NCBI RefSeq assembly: GCF_009765355.1
Contig: NZ_VTHK01000044.1
Coordinates: 17,492 to 81,491 of the forward strand
From: Amycolatopsis anabasis
GTDB lineage: Bacteria > Actinomycetota > Actinomycetes > Mycobacteriales > Pseudonocardiaceae
Direction: 5' to 3'
DNA length: 64,000 bases
A model generated the notes under the pieces. That model was given only the letters and a program-made list of their open reading frames with translations. It was not told the DNA's origin and did not search any database. The translations under genes were made by a program, and so were the position numbers. Of the stretch, positions 40,001 through 45,058 are shown piece by piece (position 1 is the first letter of the stretch; each line of letters begins with the position of its first letter).

Positions 40001-41326
40001 GACGGCGACGTCCGCCACGCCGGGGACCGCGCGCACCACGTCCTCGACCTCGGCCGGGTGGATGTTCTCGCCGCCGCGGATGATCAGTTCCTTGATCCGC
40101 CCGGTGATGGTCAGGTAACCGAGCCCGTCGCGACGGGCCAGATCCCCGGTGCGGTACCAGCCGTCCCGCAGTGCGGAAGCCGTGGCCTCCGGCTGGTTGT
40201 GGTACCCGAGCATCACGTTCGGGCCGCGGACCCAGACCTCTCCCTCGTCGCCGGGCTCGGCGTCCTCGCCGGTGTCCGGCCGCACCACGCGCACCTTGAG
40301 CCCGGGGACCGGGAGACCGCACGAACCGGGGACCAGCGCACCGGTCGGCCGGCTCATCGTGATCGCGCCGCAGGTCTCGGTGCTGCCGTAGCTGTCCACC
40401 AGCCGGACCCCGAAGGTGTTCTCGAACGACTCGCTCAGCGTCGCCGAAGTGACCGCGCCGGTGACCATGCAGACCCGGAGCCCGTCCGCGTCCAGCCCTT
40501 CGGTGCGAGCCTGCTTCAGCAGGTCGTGGTACATCGTGGGAACGCCGACCAGGAAGGTGAACCGCTCTTCGTGCAGCACCCGCACCACGTCGTCGCCCGC
40601 GAAACCGTCCGCGATCCTCGCCGTGGCGCCCACCGCGACCACCCCGTGCAGGCACAGGATGTGGGCCAGGGAATGGGACATCGGCAACGGCCACAACAGG
40701 TGGTCCGCGGGCGACAGTCCGAGCAGCGGCGCGTAGCAGGCCGCCACCGACCACAGGCAGTTCTCCTGGGTCGAGAGGACTCCTTTGGGGTGGCCGGTGG
40801 TGCCCGAGGTGTAGAGCATCCAGGCCGCCTCGTCCAGCGGCAGGTCGTCGCGCGGCGGGGCCTCGGGATCCGTGGTCGCCAAGGTCTCGAAGGACAGCGC
40901 GTCCGAGCCGGGCCCCGTCGCGCCCGCCACGACGACGGTGAGGTCGGCGCGCTCGCCCGCCACCCCGCGCAGTTGCGCCAGATGCGCGTCATCGGTGATC
41001 ACCACTCGCGCGCCGCTGTCCTGGAGGATGTGCTCGAGTTCGCGGTCGGAGGTCCGCGGATGGACCGGCACGCCCACCGTGGCGGCGCGGACCGCGGTCA
41101 GGTACCCCTCGACGACCTCGACGCTGTTGTTGAGCCAGATCAGCACCCGTGCGCCCCGCGGCACACCGGCATCGGCCAGGTGTCCGGCCAGCCGTGCGGT
41201 CCGGCGTTCCAACTCCGCGTAAGTCACGCCGCGGCGCGCGTCGGAGAAGGCAACCTTCTCACCTCGTCGCCCGGCATGCGCTCGAAGCAGATCGGGCAAC
41301 GGCCGGATCAGCTCGGATCGCGCCAT
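23375..41326 (-). CDS. Type I PKS A: CoA-ligase loading module plus modules 1-3
   Basis: First PKS of the line, 5983 residues. ATG at 41326 follows AGGAGG with a 7-nt gap. Order by residue: CoA ligase (1-510), degenerate KR, ACP0 (Ser near 933), KS1 (from 990), AT1 (1597), DH1 (His 1902), KR1 (2346), ACP1 (2654), KS2 (2716), AT2 (3335), DH2 (Cys 3638 in place of His), KR2 (4068), ACP2 (4381), KS3 (4438), AT3 (5063), KR3 (5558), ACP3 (5866), then a docking tail (LIDDLDVTSLVRMARESL). An AMP-forming aromatic-acid ligase as loading domain is the arrangement known from ansamycin synthases such as rifamycin RifA. Here the adjacent dpg-type operon points to 3,5-dihydroxybenzoate rather than 3-amino-5-hydroxybenzoate. 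No release domain is present; the chain passes to PKS B. Confidence 0.96.
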   Translation of the reverse strand: MARSELIRPLPDLLRAHAGRRGEKVAFSDARRGVTYAELERRTARLAGHLADAGVPRGARVLIWLNNSVEVVEGYLTAVRAATVGVPVHPRTSDRELEHILQDSGARVVITDDAHLAQLRGVAGERADLTVVVAGATGPGSDALSFETLATTDPEAPPRDDLPLDEAAWMLYTSGTTGHPKGVLSTQENCLWSVAACYAPLLGLSPADHLLWPLPMSHSLAHILCLHGVVAVGATARIADGFAGDDVVRVLHEERFTFLVGVPTMYHDLLKQARTEGLDADGLRVCMVTGAVTSATLSESFENTFGVRLVDSYGSTETCGAITMSRPTGALVPGSCGLPVPGLKVRVVRPDTGEDAEPGDEGEVWVRGPNVMLGYHNQPEATASALRDGWYRTGDLARRDGLGYLTITGRIKELIIRGGENIHPAEVEDVVRAVPGVADVAVAGKPDEALGEVPVAYVVPEIAGVVDAERIVAVCRERLSYFKVPAEVHEVEAIPRTASGKVARRKLLDEPARPHLVRDSAHESLFRVDWAPVAAAPATEERPGRWAVLGTDDLGLRDTEVAVETYGNLAALRDALADGAVVPEVVLAPRVGAASGDADEVRELLRAWLAEDAYTGARLVFVTRGAISAGAGEDVTDLVNAPLWGAVRAALAEHPERLALLDAGDGSAADIVTAIRSGETQLALRAGVLRAPRLVPVRAATARAASGIDEGTVLVVGDRDGVVARQLTGARVVSAEVADPAALEDLLTEISGKQPLRAVVYAAEGDPQLRVEGARRLHELTRESELRAFVLLSSADSLLGTGEDPDQAAADAFLDALAHHRRAHGLPAVSLARGARPGDDTDWLAALDLALGDGEPVLLAARLDEEALCAFGGSTERRPGAATTLRNRLSGLSAAERDQLLLDLVRTETASVLGDPDPGRIPARRAFKELGFDSRSAVALRDRLAAATGLSLAATVAFDRPTPAALADHLRAELLGTRDVESVPAEVADSGEPIAIVAMACRLPGGVTSPEELWDLVSAGVDAVSEFPADRGWDLAGLFDPDPDNPGTSYVREGGFLYGAGDFDPEFFGISPREALAMDPQQRLLLEISWEAFERAGIDPAWVRGSRTGVFAGVMFHDYASRLDTPPEGVEGYLGTGGAGSVVSGRVAYILGLEGPAVTVDTACSSSLVALHLAAQALRSGECSLALAGGVAVMATPSVFVEFSRQRGLAADGRCKSFAAAADGTGWSEGASLLLVERLSDARRHGHPVLAVLRGSAINSDGASNGLTAPSGPSQERVIRQALANARLEPSDVDAVEAHGTGTTLGDPIEANALLATYGRERAVPLLLGSVKSNIGHVQAAAGVAGVIKMVEAMRHGLLPRTLHVDAPTPHVDWSSGAVELLTEATPWPGLDRPRRAGVSSFGVSGTNAHVIVEQPPPVTEPAPARATAGPVPWVLSGRTERALRAQAERLLPRVGELDPVDVGYSLATTRARFEHRAVVVGADRDELSSGLRALARGAAATSVADVEGQAVFVFPGQGSQWTGMALDLLDTSPVFAQAWAESAGVVESLVDWSVTDALRGPLDRVDVVQPVLFAVLVSLARLWRSHGVEPAAVVGHSQGEIAAAYVAGALSLEDAARVVVLRSRLIAESLAGRGGMVSVGLPVDEVRERVARWDGRISVAAVNGPLSTVVSGEPGALAELVAACAGEDIRAKTIPVDYASHSAQVEDLRERLAEALEPVVALRPSIPFFSTVSGDWLDQAGTNAGYWYRNLRETVRFGAAIERLAEQGHRAFVEVSPHPVLTMSIEETVHDGVVLGTLRRDEPGLDRFLRSLGELHARGPAVDWDAVFAGRDARRVDLPTYAFQRRRFWLEAATGARDVTGLGLAAPVHPLLGAAVSLAEGDGLVLTGRLSTRTQAWLADHVVLDATIVPGSAFVELALRAGQEIGCHRLGELTLEAPLVLSERDAQLQVIVGGDGRTVSIHSRPGDAAARDPWTRHAVGTLAPGDQADPDELADWPPAGAEALEVTELYDRLAESGLDYGPAFQGLRAAWRRGEEIYTEVRLTEEQQAEATRFGIHPAALDAAVQGMELGAAGSGERRLAFVWSGVTLHATGAAALRVRLTPAGPDAVSLLAADETGTPVVSVDSLAVRPASAEQLRAARPDSLYRVDWTPVADARPEPIRWAVLGEDEPRLHAWLAASGEVSGAYADLEALAEAVDWGEPVPEAVVVTCGSGQTGVAEPVRDLLAEVSSLLRSWLADSRFGDSRLVVVTRDAVLSGDGGPDLVHAPVWGLVRSAQSEHPGRFVLVDLDGEEGSSWALPAALAAAEPQVAVRSGRVLVPRLARAFATDAEPTRLDTEGSVLVTGATGGLGRLVARHLVVSHGIRHLVLLSRRGAEAAGAAELLDELTGLGANVTFVACDVADREALSRALARVPGEHPLTAVVHTAGVVDDAVIESLTTEQLDHVLRPKLDGAWNLHELTREENLAAFVLFSSAATTFGAPGQAGYAAANAFLDALARHRRARGKQAVSLAWGLWAEAAGMGGRLAETDLARMARGGTKALSADEALGLFDAALGRAEAALVPVRLDTGALSTLEPLPELFRGLVRTRPRRAAETGARDGDATLARRLAALPEEDRGGALLDLVRTHAATVLGHASSAEVDPGRSFKELGFDSLTAVELRNRLGGVTGLRLSPTLIFNYPTPGVLADHLAAELLGTPGKTVAPAKATRVSSDDPIVIVAMSCRFPGGVTSPEELWRVVADEVDAIGPMPADRGWDLERLFDADPERAGKTYLREGGFIDGLVEFDARFFGINPREALAMDPQQRLLLETAWEVFERAGIDPASLRGEPVGVFAGTHGQDYGSLLAGAPADLEGYKATGTAGSVFSGRLAYTFGFEGPAVTVDTACSASLVALHQACHALRGGECSMALVGAASVISTPEPFVTFSRQRVLATDGRCKAFAAAADGTGMSEGVGMLLVERLSDAKRHGHPVLAVVRGSAVNSDGASNGLTAPHGPSQERVIRQALASAGLSTSDVDAVEAHGTGTALGDPIEAHAVLATYGQDRDRPLWLGSVKSNLGHTQAAAGLAGVIKMVMAMRHGTLPRTLHVDAPSPHVDWTAGDVRVLAEAQDWTANGHPRRAGVSSFGISGTNAHVILEQPPSSATAERSEPEELPAVLPFVVSGRSETALRAQAERLAEHVANHPGQRLTDLGFALATTRSAHPHRAAVLGRSREELLTGLAALGTGTSAPNVTQGLAVPGKVAFVFPGQGSQWPEMAVGLMDAWPVFADRLRQCDEALAPFVDFSVLAVLRAEPGAPTLDRLRVVQPVLFSVMVSLAELWRSFGVRPAAVVGHSQGEVAAACVAGALSLSDAARVVALRSRLIDEELSGRGGVVSVSLPAEELEPRLAKWGDRLAIAAVNGPASLAVAGEAAALDELMAELAEQEIRARRIRGADAAGHTAQIEALRERLLAELAPVAPRTAEIPFYSTVTGGPVDTAELDAGYWYRNAREPVLFERTVRALTADGHTAFLEPSPHPVLQAAVQETVDSAAVVGTLRRGEGGPDRFLTSLAEAHVHGIAVDWSAVFTADPKPVELPTYAFQRERFWLDTPAATGDVTSAGLGPADHPLLGAAVALPEVGGFLFTARLSAHSHPWLADCVVAGRTLVPPAVFVELAFRAGDQVGCDRLAELAAETPLVLPEGGAVRLQLTVGGPDETGRRVVAVHARPENAAEDEPWTRHATGVLVVGDAAEPVDLTAWPPEGATAVPVGEFYDDQEYGPAFQAVRAVWRRGDELFAELDLPEELASDAGEFGLHPALLDAALHGCRLLRPAAEPPFAARWRDVRLHATGADRLRIGLRMSTSDTVALAAADVTGAPVLSASAVEVRPIDWADAVPATPGDALFRIDWAELATGVAERTGRWVVLGEDYPDLGSLREAIGAGAPVPDYVVVPYPAADGELAPAARAGTRRMLEVLQTWLADERFAAARLVVLTSGAVSTGNGDGAPDLAQAPSWGLMRSAQSENPDRLILVDLDAHEASGHLVPAAVASGEPQVAVRAGILRVPRLVRVAPAAEPASPRFAPEGTVLITGGTGALGRRVAEHLVNAHGMRRLLLTSRRGERSPGAGELAARLAELGASVTFAACDTADRDTLATVLADVPAEHPLTAVVHAAGVIDDGVLGSLTGEQVDAVLRPKVDGALNLHELTADTELTAFVLFSSGAATFGSAGQGNYAAGNAFLDALAQYRRAHGKPAMSLAWGLWAERSESARQLEDGDLARLARSGTREISIEQGLALFDAALARDEAVLVPTRLDLAALRGQAKAGALPALLRGLVRVPVRRAGANAGSADSSLAAKLASLPESERDEVLLELVRTTAATVLGHTDADTIGPRRAFRELGFDSLTAVEFRNRLQNAAGLRLPATLVFDHPTPTAVGEYLRTELLGQRAPAVAQENAVADADEPIAIVAMSCRYPGGVRSPEDLWRLLDSGRDAISGLPTDRGWDLDALYDPDPDVPGTSYTREGGFLHDAAEFDAGFFGISPREAAAMDPQQRLLLEVSWEVLERAGIDAASLRGSRTGIFAGTSGQDYAALAANVPEADQGYLVTSTGASVLSGRVSYTLGLEGPAMTVDTACSSSLVALHLAAQALRAGECSLALAGGVTVLATPQTFIAASRQRGLAPDGRCKAFSERADGFGMAEGAGILLLERLSDARRNGHPVLAVLRGSAVNQDGASNGLTAPNGPSQQRAIRQALASAGLSTSDVDAVEAHGTGTSLGDPIEAQALLATYGRERNGNGPLWLGSVKSNIGHTLGAAGVAGVIKMVLALRHGILPRTLHVEQPSSHVDWTAGDVRLLSEPVPWPDTGRPRRAGISSFGISGTNAHAILEQAPASADGVAERTVEPGPWPVVLSGRSAAALRDQARRLTEHLASRPDTELVDLAYSLATTRSALEHRAVIVAADREELSRGLDAIAEDRIASGVMRGVARENVKSAFVFSGQGSQRVGMGRELYRAHPVFAEAFDHVCARLDTQLAGSVDRSIRDVVFADDESALLDQTVYTQAGLFAVEVALFRLVTHWGLAPDFVLGHSIGEVTAAHVAGVLDLEDAVALVAARGRLMQALPPGGAMVSVQAAEEHVLLLLRGREDRVGIAAVNGPASTVLSGDEEVVLELAERLAADGFKTRWLRVSHAFHSPRMDPMLDEFALVAEKLSYHVPEIPIVSNLTGRVVSDEIASAEYWVRHVRRAVRFADGVRELAAQGVGTFLELGPDGVSTAMVRDCLDDVVAVQALRRERPEAHSLFAAVARLHTQGVAPDWAAVFAGADARRVELPTYAFQRRRYWLDAPRSSTGPSGVDSWRYRMIWQPLAAGAPAALSGRWLVVTPSGLVDNEWVSGSAEILARGGAEVVTAEVDVAGDRGEVAERLRAAVGDEAVTGVFSLLGLDERAHPEHPSASRGLWLTVLLVQALGDAGLEAPLWCATRRAVSVSPGETVTGLRQAQLWGLGRVAALEYPTRWGGLVDLPDTPAERNQAQLVRVLTEAGDEDQLAIRDHAILTRRVAPAPLDDAGPAGEWKPSGTVLVTGGTGALGGHVARWLAAAGAEHLLLTSRRGPDAPGASELAAELTGLGVRVSVVACDMSDRDSVATLLDSVPADCPLTAVVHTAGVVADGILESLTPDRIAEVMRPKVDAALHLHELTRHLDLFAFVLYSAMAGAVGSPGQGNYAAANAFLDALAERRRAEGLPATSVSWGWWEGEGMARLEGVDQSRLRRNGLRPMAPERAVAALGRALDHGDSTLLVTNVDWAGFVPAFTSTRPSPLLERVAPAGRAEAAADAAAEADSGASALVSRLAGASGPERERIVLEAVCAHVAEILGYGPSDTVEVERGFLELGFDSLTAVELRNQLASRLGVRLPPTLIFDYPTPVALSAHLREQLVRELGDGTAADPRETEIRALLATIPLARLEEAGLLDELLGLGRGTNGAAVDGETDLIDDLDVTSLVRMARESLDS
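28020..33189 (-). other. PKS module 2: KS-AT(atypical)-DH(inactive)-KR-ACP
   Basis: KS has DTACSASL. AT2 has GHSQGEVAAACVAG, but the selectivity motif reads GADAAGHTAQ rather than YASH or HAFH, so it is a candidate methoxymalonyl-ACP AT. DH2 reads LADCVVAGRTLVP: the catalytic His is Cys (codon at 30413-30415). KR2 has TGGTGALG, IDD (B-type) and GQGNYAAGNA. Expected product is a hydroxyl next to the new alpha substituent. Confidence 0.88.
33190..38359 (-). other. PKS module 1: KS-AT(methylmalonyl)-DH-KR-ACP
   Basis: KS has DTACSSSL. AT1 has GHSQGEIAAAYVAG and YASH (methylmalonyl type). DH1 has HVVLDATIVP (Gly of HxxxGxxxxP is Asp) and LDAAVQ. KR1 has TGATGGLG, a VDD motif (B-type) and GQAGYAAANA. 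Expected product is an aryl-CH=C(CH3)-CO thioester, a styryl unit conjugated to the ring. Confidence 0.88.
38360..41326 (-). other. PKS loading module: CoA ligase-KR(inactive)-ACP
   Basis: The ligase carries the AMP-binding signature (YTSGTTGHPKG), the TGDLARRDGLGYLTITGR region and the C-terminal lysine motif (RTASGKVARRK), so it should adenylate an aryl acid and place it on ACP0. Between them is about 400 residues of KR-like sequence with a broken nucleotide motif (VVGDRDGVVARQL) and no catalytic Tyr (DPDQAAADAFLDAL), so it is probably structural only. ACP0 has GFDSRSAVAL, keeping the attachment Ser. There is no KS or AT. Confidence 0.88.
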
Positions 41327-41822
41327 GAAGTCGCCTCCTGGTTTCGCTCATACACCGGCATGCTCGACTCCCGCGGCGGAAGAAAACCCGGCACGAATTA
41401 CCTCGGCCTATTTTCGAACCCCAGCACGAAAATCAAAGCTCGCCATTGATCGACAGACAACGCTGTCGTCCCCACAGAAAAGCCCGAACCATGGTGAGTT
41501 CACCCAAGGAATCACGGCCAGCGTAACCAGGCCTCCTACTCAAGTACAACCCTGACCCCAGCTTAGGGATGACCCCGAAAACCGGCCCCACCAGCACCCC
41601 CTAGCCCCGTCCCGGCACCCCCTCCCCTACCCCTTATTCAGTTTTCCCAAGTCGAGACACCATCCCGTCGTTTCCCGACCCGACAAAGTACGGTAAACCT
41701 GAGAACTACCCGATGCTACTTGCGAATGAGCCAGAATCGCGCTTAGCATCCGGTCAGGTGCAAAGTCGCCCTTATCAGGGCCCGGCTTCCGGGCCGGACC
41801 GACAGTTTTCCTGGGGTCTTAA
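41327..41822. promoter_or_regulatory. Divergent control region between PKS A and dpgA
   Basis: No gene in 496 bp. The region is visibly richer in A+T than its neighbours. It holds several TAGGGG/CCCCTA words: TTAGGGA at 41563, CCCCTAG around 41598-41604, and CCCCTACCCCTTATT from 41625. Read on the minus strand, 41586-41603 is TAGGGGGTGCTGGTGGGG, a partial match to the repeat element upstream of fkbK and fkbG. The role as a regulator-binding site is inferred. Confidence 0.6.
41720..41749 (+). promoter_or_regulatory. Putative dpgA promoter
   Basis: TTGCGA at 41720-41725, an 18-bp spacer and TAGCAT at 41744-41749 form a plausible sigma-70-type promoter about 70 nt upstream of the dpgA start. 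Seen by eye only. Confidence 0.4.
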
Positions 41823-42971
41823 ATGACACAAACGCAAGTTTTGGTCCCTGCTGTCTCCACCGACGACGGCGCGGTGAGCGCGGAACCGGCCGGGTCCGCG
41901 CCGAGAATCATCGGCGTCGGCACGGCCGTACCGGCATTTTCCTACTCGCAGGAAGAGCTGCTCGACGTGTTCCGCATCGAGGACCCGCGAGTGCGGTCGG
42001 TGTTCCTGAACAGCGCGATCGAACGTCGTTTCCTGAACCTGCCGCCCAAGCTGCCCGACGGCGCGCGGCGCATGGAGACCCAGGGGGAGTTGCTGGAGAA
42101 GCACCGCACCCACGGCATCGAGATGGGCGCGCGGGCCCTGCAGTCCTGCCTCAAGCAGGCCGAGGCCGACCTCGACGATGTCAGCTATCTGTGCTGCGTG
42201 ACCTCGACCGGTTTCCTCACCCCGGGTTTCAGCGCGCTGGTGATCCGCGAACTGGGGCTGCGGCACGAGTGCAGCCGCCTCGACGTGGTCGGCATGGGCT
42301 GCAACGCGGGGCTCAACGGCCTCAGCGCGGTCGCCGGCTGGTCCCGGGCACATCCCGGCCGCTTGGCCGTGATGTTGTGCATCGAGGCGTGTTCGGCGGC
42401 CTATGTCTTCGACGGGACGATGCGCACGTCGGTGGTCAACAGCCTGTTCGGCGACGGCTCCTCGGCGGTGGCCGTCCTGGCCGATCCCGAGGACCGGCGC
42501 GAGGGACCCACGATCCTGAAGTTCGCCAGCTGCATCGTGCCCGAGGCGATCGACGCCATGCGGTACGACTGGGACGACAAAGAGGGCAAGTTCAGCTTCT
42601 TCCTCGACCAGGAGGTGCCCTACGTCGTCGGCGCGCACGCCGAGATCATCATCGATCGGCTGCTCGCCGGAACCGATCTGCGCCGCAGTGACATCTCGCA
42701 CTGGATCATCCACTCCGGCGGCAAGAAGGTCATCGACTCGGTCATGGTCAACCTCAACCTCACCCGCCGCGATGTGCGGCACACCACGAGCGTGCTCCGG
42801 GACTACGGCAACCTGTCCAGCGGCTCGTTCCTGTTCTCCTACAGCGGTCTGGTGGACGAGGGCGTGGTGAACCCCGGTGACTACGGCGTGCTGATGACGA
42901 TGGGGCCGGGTTCGACGATCGAGACGGCCCTCATTCAATGGCGGCCCGGTGACGAGTCGCGATCCCGGTGA
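41823..42971 (+). CDS. dpgA: 3,5-dihydroxyphenylacetyl-CoA synthase (type III PKS)
   Basis: Chalcone-synthase-fold enzyme, 382 residues, matching DpgA of glycopeptide producers. In that family it condenses four malonyl-CoA and cyclises them to 3,5-dihydroxyphenylacetyl-CoA. The nucleophilic Cys is residue 160 (VGMGCNAGLNGL); His297 (WIIHSGGKK) and Asn330 (DYGNLSSGS) complete the type III triad. ATG at 41823; the ribosome site (GGGG) is weak. It starts an operon: dpgB begins 18 bp after the stop. No aminotransferase or peptide synthetase is nearby, so the product is probably a PKS starter and not dihydroxyphenylglycine for a peptide. Confidence 0.93.
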   Translation: MTQTQVLVPAVSTDDGAVSAEPAGSAPRIIGVGTAVPAFSYSQEELLDVFRIEDPRVRSVFLNSAIERRFLNLPPKLPDGARRMETQGELLEKHRTHGIEMGARALQSCLKQAEADLDDVSYLCCVTSTGFLTPGFSALVIRELGLRHECSRLDVVGMGCNAGLNGLSAVAGWSRAHPGRLAVMLCIEACSAAYVFDGTMRTSVVNSLFGDGSSAVAVLADPEDRREGPTILKFASCIVPEAIDAMRYDWDDKEGKFSFFLDQEVPYVVGAHAEIIIDRLLAGTDLRRSDISHWIIHSGGKKVIDSVMVNLNLTRRDVRHTTSVLRDYGNLSSGSFLFSYSGLVDEGVVNPGDYGVLMTMGPGSTIETALIQWRPGDESRSR

Positions 42972-42989
42972 TTCCCGATCAGGAGATGA

Positions 42990-43721
42990 GTGACCCAGAT
43001 GTCTTCGAATGACGTTCGTACCCGGCCGGCCGATCACGGGGCCATCCGTCTCGAGCTGACCGGCGGCGGTGCGCTGGCATCGTCGCTGGTCGTCAGCGTG
43101 AACGAGTTCTGCGACCAGGTGGAGGACGCGGTTTCCGGCGGAGACCGCCCCCTGGGCGTGGTGCTGATTTCCCCGGGCACCGGCCCGGAACCCGAAGAAG
43201 TCGGCATCCGGCTGGTGAACCGGTGGGAACGCGTGCTGCGCAGGGTCGAGCGGCTGGGCGCGGTGACCATCGCGGTGGTCGAGCGGGACTGCGCGGGCCC
43301 GGCGGTCGAACTGCTCCTCGCGACCGACTACCGGCTCGGGGCGGCGAACGCGAACCTGGCACTGCCGGTCGGCACGGGACAGTTCTGGCCGGGCATGGTC
43401 CTCCACCGCCTGGCCAACCAACTCGGCGTCTCCCGCACGCGGCAGTTGCTCCTGCGCTCGCCGGAGCTGCCCGCGGCACGCGCGGCCGAACTGGGCCTGC
43501 TCGACGAGATCACCGAGGACCTCGCCGGTTCACTCGCCGCTGCCGTGGAATCCTTCCGCACGGTCGACGGGCCGGAGTTCGCCGTCCGGCGGCGACTGCT
43601 GCTGGACGCGCCCACCACGACCTTCGAGGACGCGCTGGGCGTGCATCTCGCCGCCTGCGACCGATCCCTGCGCCGCGCCGCCAAGGACGTCGCGGATTCC
43701 GCCGCGATGGCAACGCTCTGA
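42990..43721 (+). CDS. dpgB: DpgB-like enoyl-CoA hydratase-family partner of DpgA
   Basis: Crotonase-like protein of 243 residues, weakly conserved relative to true hydratases, as expected for DpgB. In glycopeptide pathways DpgB boosts DpgA and helps the cyclisation and dehydration that aromatise the tetraketide. GTG at 42990 is chosen because AGGAG lies 4 nt upstream; ATG at 42999 is an alternative. It sits between dpgA and dpgC with short gaps (18 and 8 bp). Identification rests partly on operon position. Confidence 0.85.
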   Translation: MTQMSSNDVRTRPADHGAIRLELTGGGALASSLVVSVNEFCDQVEDAVSGGDRPLGVVLISPGTGPEPEEVGIRLVNRWERVLRRVERLGAVTIAVVERDCAGPAVELLLATDYRLGAANANLALPVGTGQFWPGMVLHRLANQLGVSRTRQLLLRSPELPAARAAELGLLDEITEDLAGSLAAAVESFRTVDGPEFAVRRRLLLDAPTTTFEDALGVHLAACDRSLRRAAKDVADSAAMATL

Positions 43722-43729
43722 GGCCCCCG

Positions 43730-45058
43730 ATGACCGCCACCGACCTGATCACCGAGCAGTTCGACGGCCCGCTCGGAGCGGACGCGGACGCGCTGGCCGT
43801 CCACCTGAAGTCGGGCGAGCTGATCCTCTCCGGACTGCCACCGAAGCCGGAACGAACCGAAGAACAGCAGGCGGTCGCCGACGGTGTCCACCACGCCCAC
43901 CGCCAGGCGCGGGCCCGGTTCCTGCGGTCGCACGTCGTGGAGGTCTACGACCAGGTGACGGCGGGGCGCACGAGCCGCCTCCGGCTCGCCGAGCTCGCCT
44001 ACGCCGCCGCGGACGCGTTTCCCGGTCTGGTGCCCACCGCACAGGAGATCGCCGAGGAACGCCGCCACGTCCAGGCCGCCAAGGATGGGCGCGAGATCGA
44101 CCAGGGCGTGTTCTTCCGGGAAGTGCTGCGGCAGCCCGAGATCGGCACACACCTGACCGAGACCATGCTGCTGCCCACGGCGAGAGCGCTCGCGTTGCTA
44201 CCGGAGTACCGCCGCACCGGCGACGTGCGCCTGGACACGGTGCACATCGAGCGGCGGTCGGGTGCGGCACACCTGACCGTGTCCAATCCGGACGCGCTCA
44301 ACGCGGAGGACAACGGGCTGATTGACGATCTGGAGACGGCAGTCGACCTCGCGCTACTCGACGACGATGTGCACGTCGGGGTGCTGCGGGGCGGGCCGAT
44401 GTCCCATCCGCGCTACCTGGGCAAGCGCGTGTTCAGCGCCGGAATCAACCTGAAGAAGCTGCACGAGGGCCAGATCTCGTTCGTGGACTTCCTGCTGCGC
44501 CGCGAGCTCGGCTACCTCAGCAAGCTCGTCCGCGGGCTGCTGGTCGACGAGGACGAGGCGGCATGGCCACGGCGATTCCACGACAAACCGTGGATCGCCG
44601 CGGTGGACACGTTCGCCATCGGCGGCGGCGCGCAGCTGCTCATGGTCTTCGACCATGTCATCGCCGGTGCGGACGCCTACTTCAGCTTGCCCGCGGCGCA
44701 GGAGGGCATCGTGCCGGGTGCGGCCAACTTCCGGCTGAGCAAGCTGGCCGGTCCCCGGCTGGCGCGCCAGGTCATCCTGTCCGGCAGGAAGATCTGGGCC
44801 GCCGAGCCCGAGGGCCGGTTGCTCTGCGACGAGGTGGTCGATCCCCGGGAGATCGACGCGGCCGTCGAACGCGGCGTCGAGCGGCTGGCCAACCCGGCCG
44901 TCGCGGCCAACCGCCGGATGCTGAACCTGGCCGAGGAACCGCTGGACGGATTCCGGAACTACCTGGCGGAGTTCGCGGCGGAACAAGCCCTTCGGCTGTA
45001 CAGCGCGGACGTTCTGGACAAGGTGCGCCGAGCCTGGTCACGAGGGGAGAAACGGTGA
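43730..45058 (+). CDS. dpgC: 3,5-dihydroxyphenylacetyl-CoA 1,2-dioxygenase
   Basis: DpgC-type cofactor-independent dioxygenase, 442 residues. An alpha-helical N-terminal region precedes a crotonase fold (oxyanion-hole stretches RVFSAGINLKKL and FAIGGGAQLLMVFDH). The family uses O2 without metal or flavin to turn 3,5-dihydroxyphenylacetyl-CoA into 3,5-dihydroxyphenylglyoxylate and free CoA. ATG at 43730 is chosen because it lies just after the dpgB stop; the frame is open further upstream but that part overlaps dpgB. Its stop overlaps the aldehyde dehydrogenase start by 4 bp. Its presence argues that the starter is shortened to a C7 unit and not used as the arylacetate. Confidence 0.92.
   Translation: MTATDLITEQFDGPLGADADALAVHLKSGELILSGLPPKPERTEEQQAVADGVHHAHRQARARFLRSHVVEVYDQVTAGRTSRLRLAELAYAAADAFPGLVPTAQEIAEERRHVQAAKDGREIDQGVFFREVLRQPEIGTHLTETMLLPTARALALLPEYRRTGDVRLDTVHIERRSGAAHLTVSNPDALNAEDNGLIDDLETAVDLALLDDDVHVGVLRGGPMSHPRYLGKRVFSAGINLKKLHEGQISFVDFLLRRELGYLSKLVRGLLVDEDEAAWPRRFHDKPWIAAVDTFAIGGGAQLLMVFDHVIAGADAYFSLPAAQEGIVPGAANFRLSKLAGPRLARQVILSGRKIWAAEPEGRLLCDEVVDPREIDAAVERGVERLANPAVAANRRMLNLAEEPLDGFRNYLAEFAAEQALRLYSADVLDKVRRAWSRGEKR

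Noticed and set aside
38360..41326. AHBA (3-amino-5-hydroxybenzoate) as the starter, by analogy with rifamycin-type loading modules
   Set aside because: No AHBA synthase or aminoshikimate genes are in the window, while a complete dpg-type operon is adjacent. It cannot be fully excluded because the cluster is cut at the left.
1..41326. Long near-identical repeats
   Set aside because: The recurring blocks are homologous KS, AT and KR domains of PKS modules and not mobile or tandem repeats.
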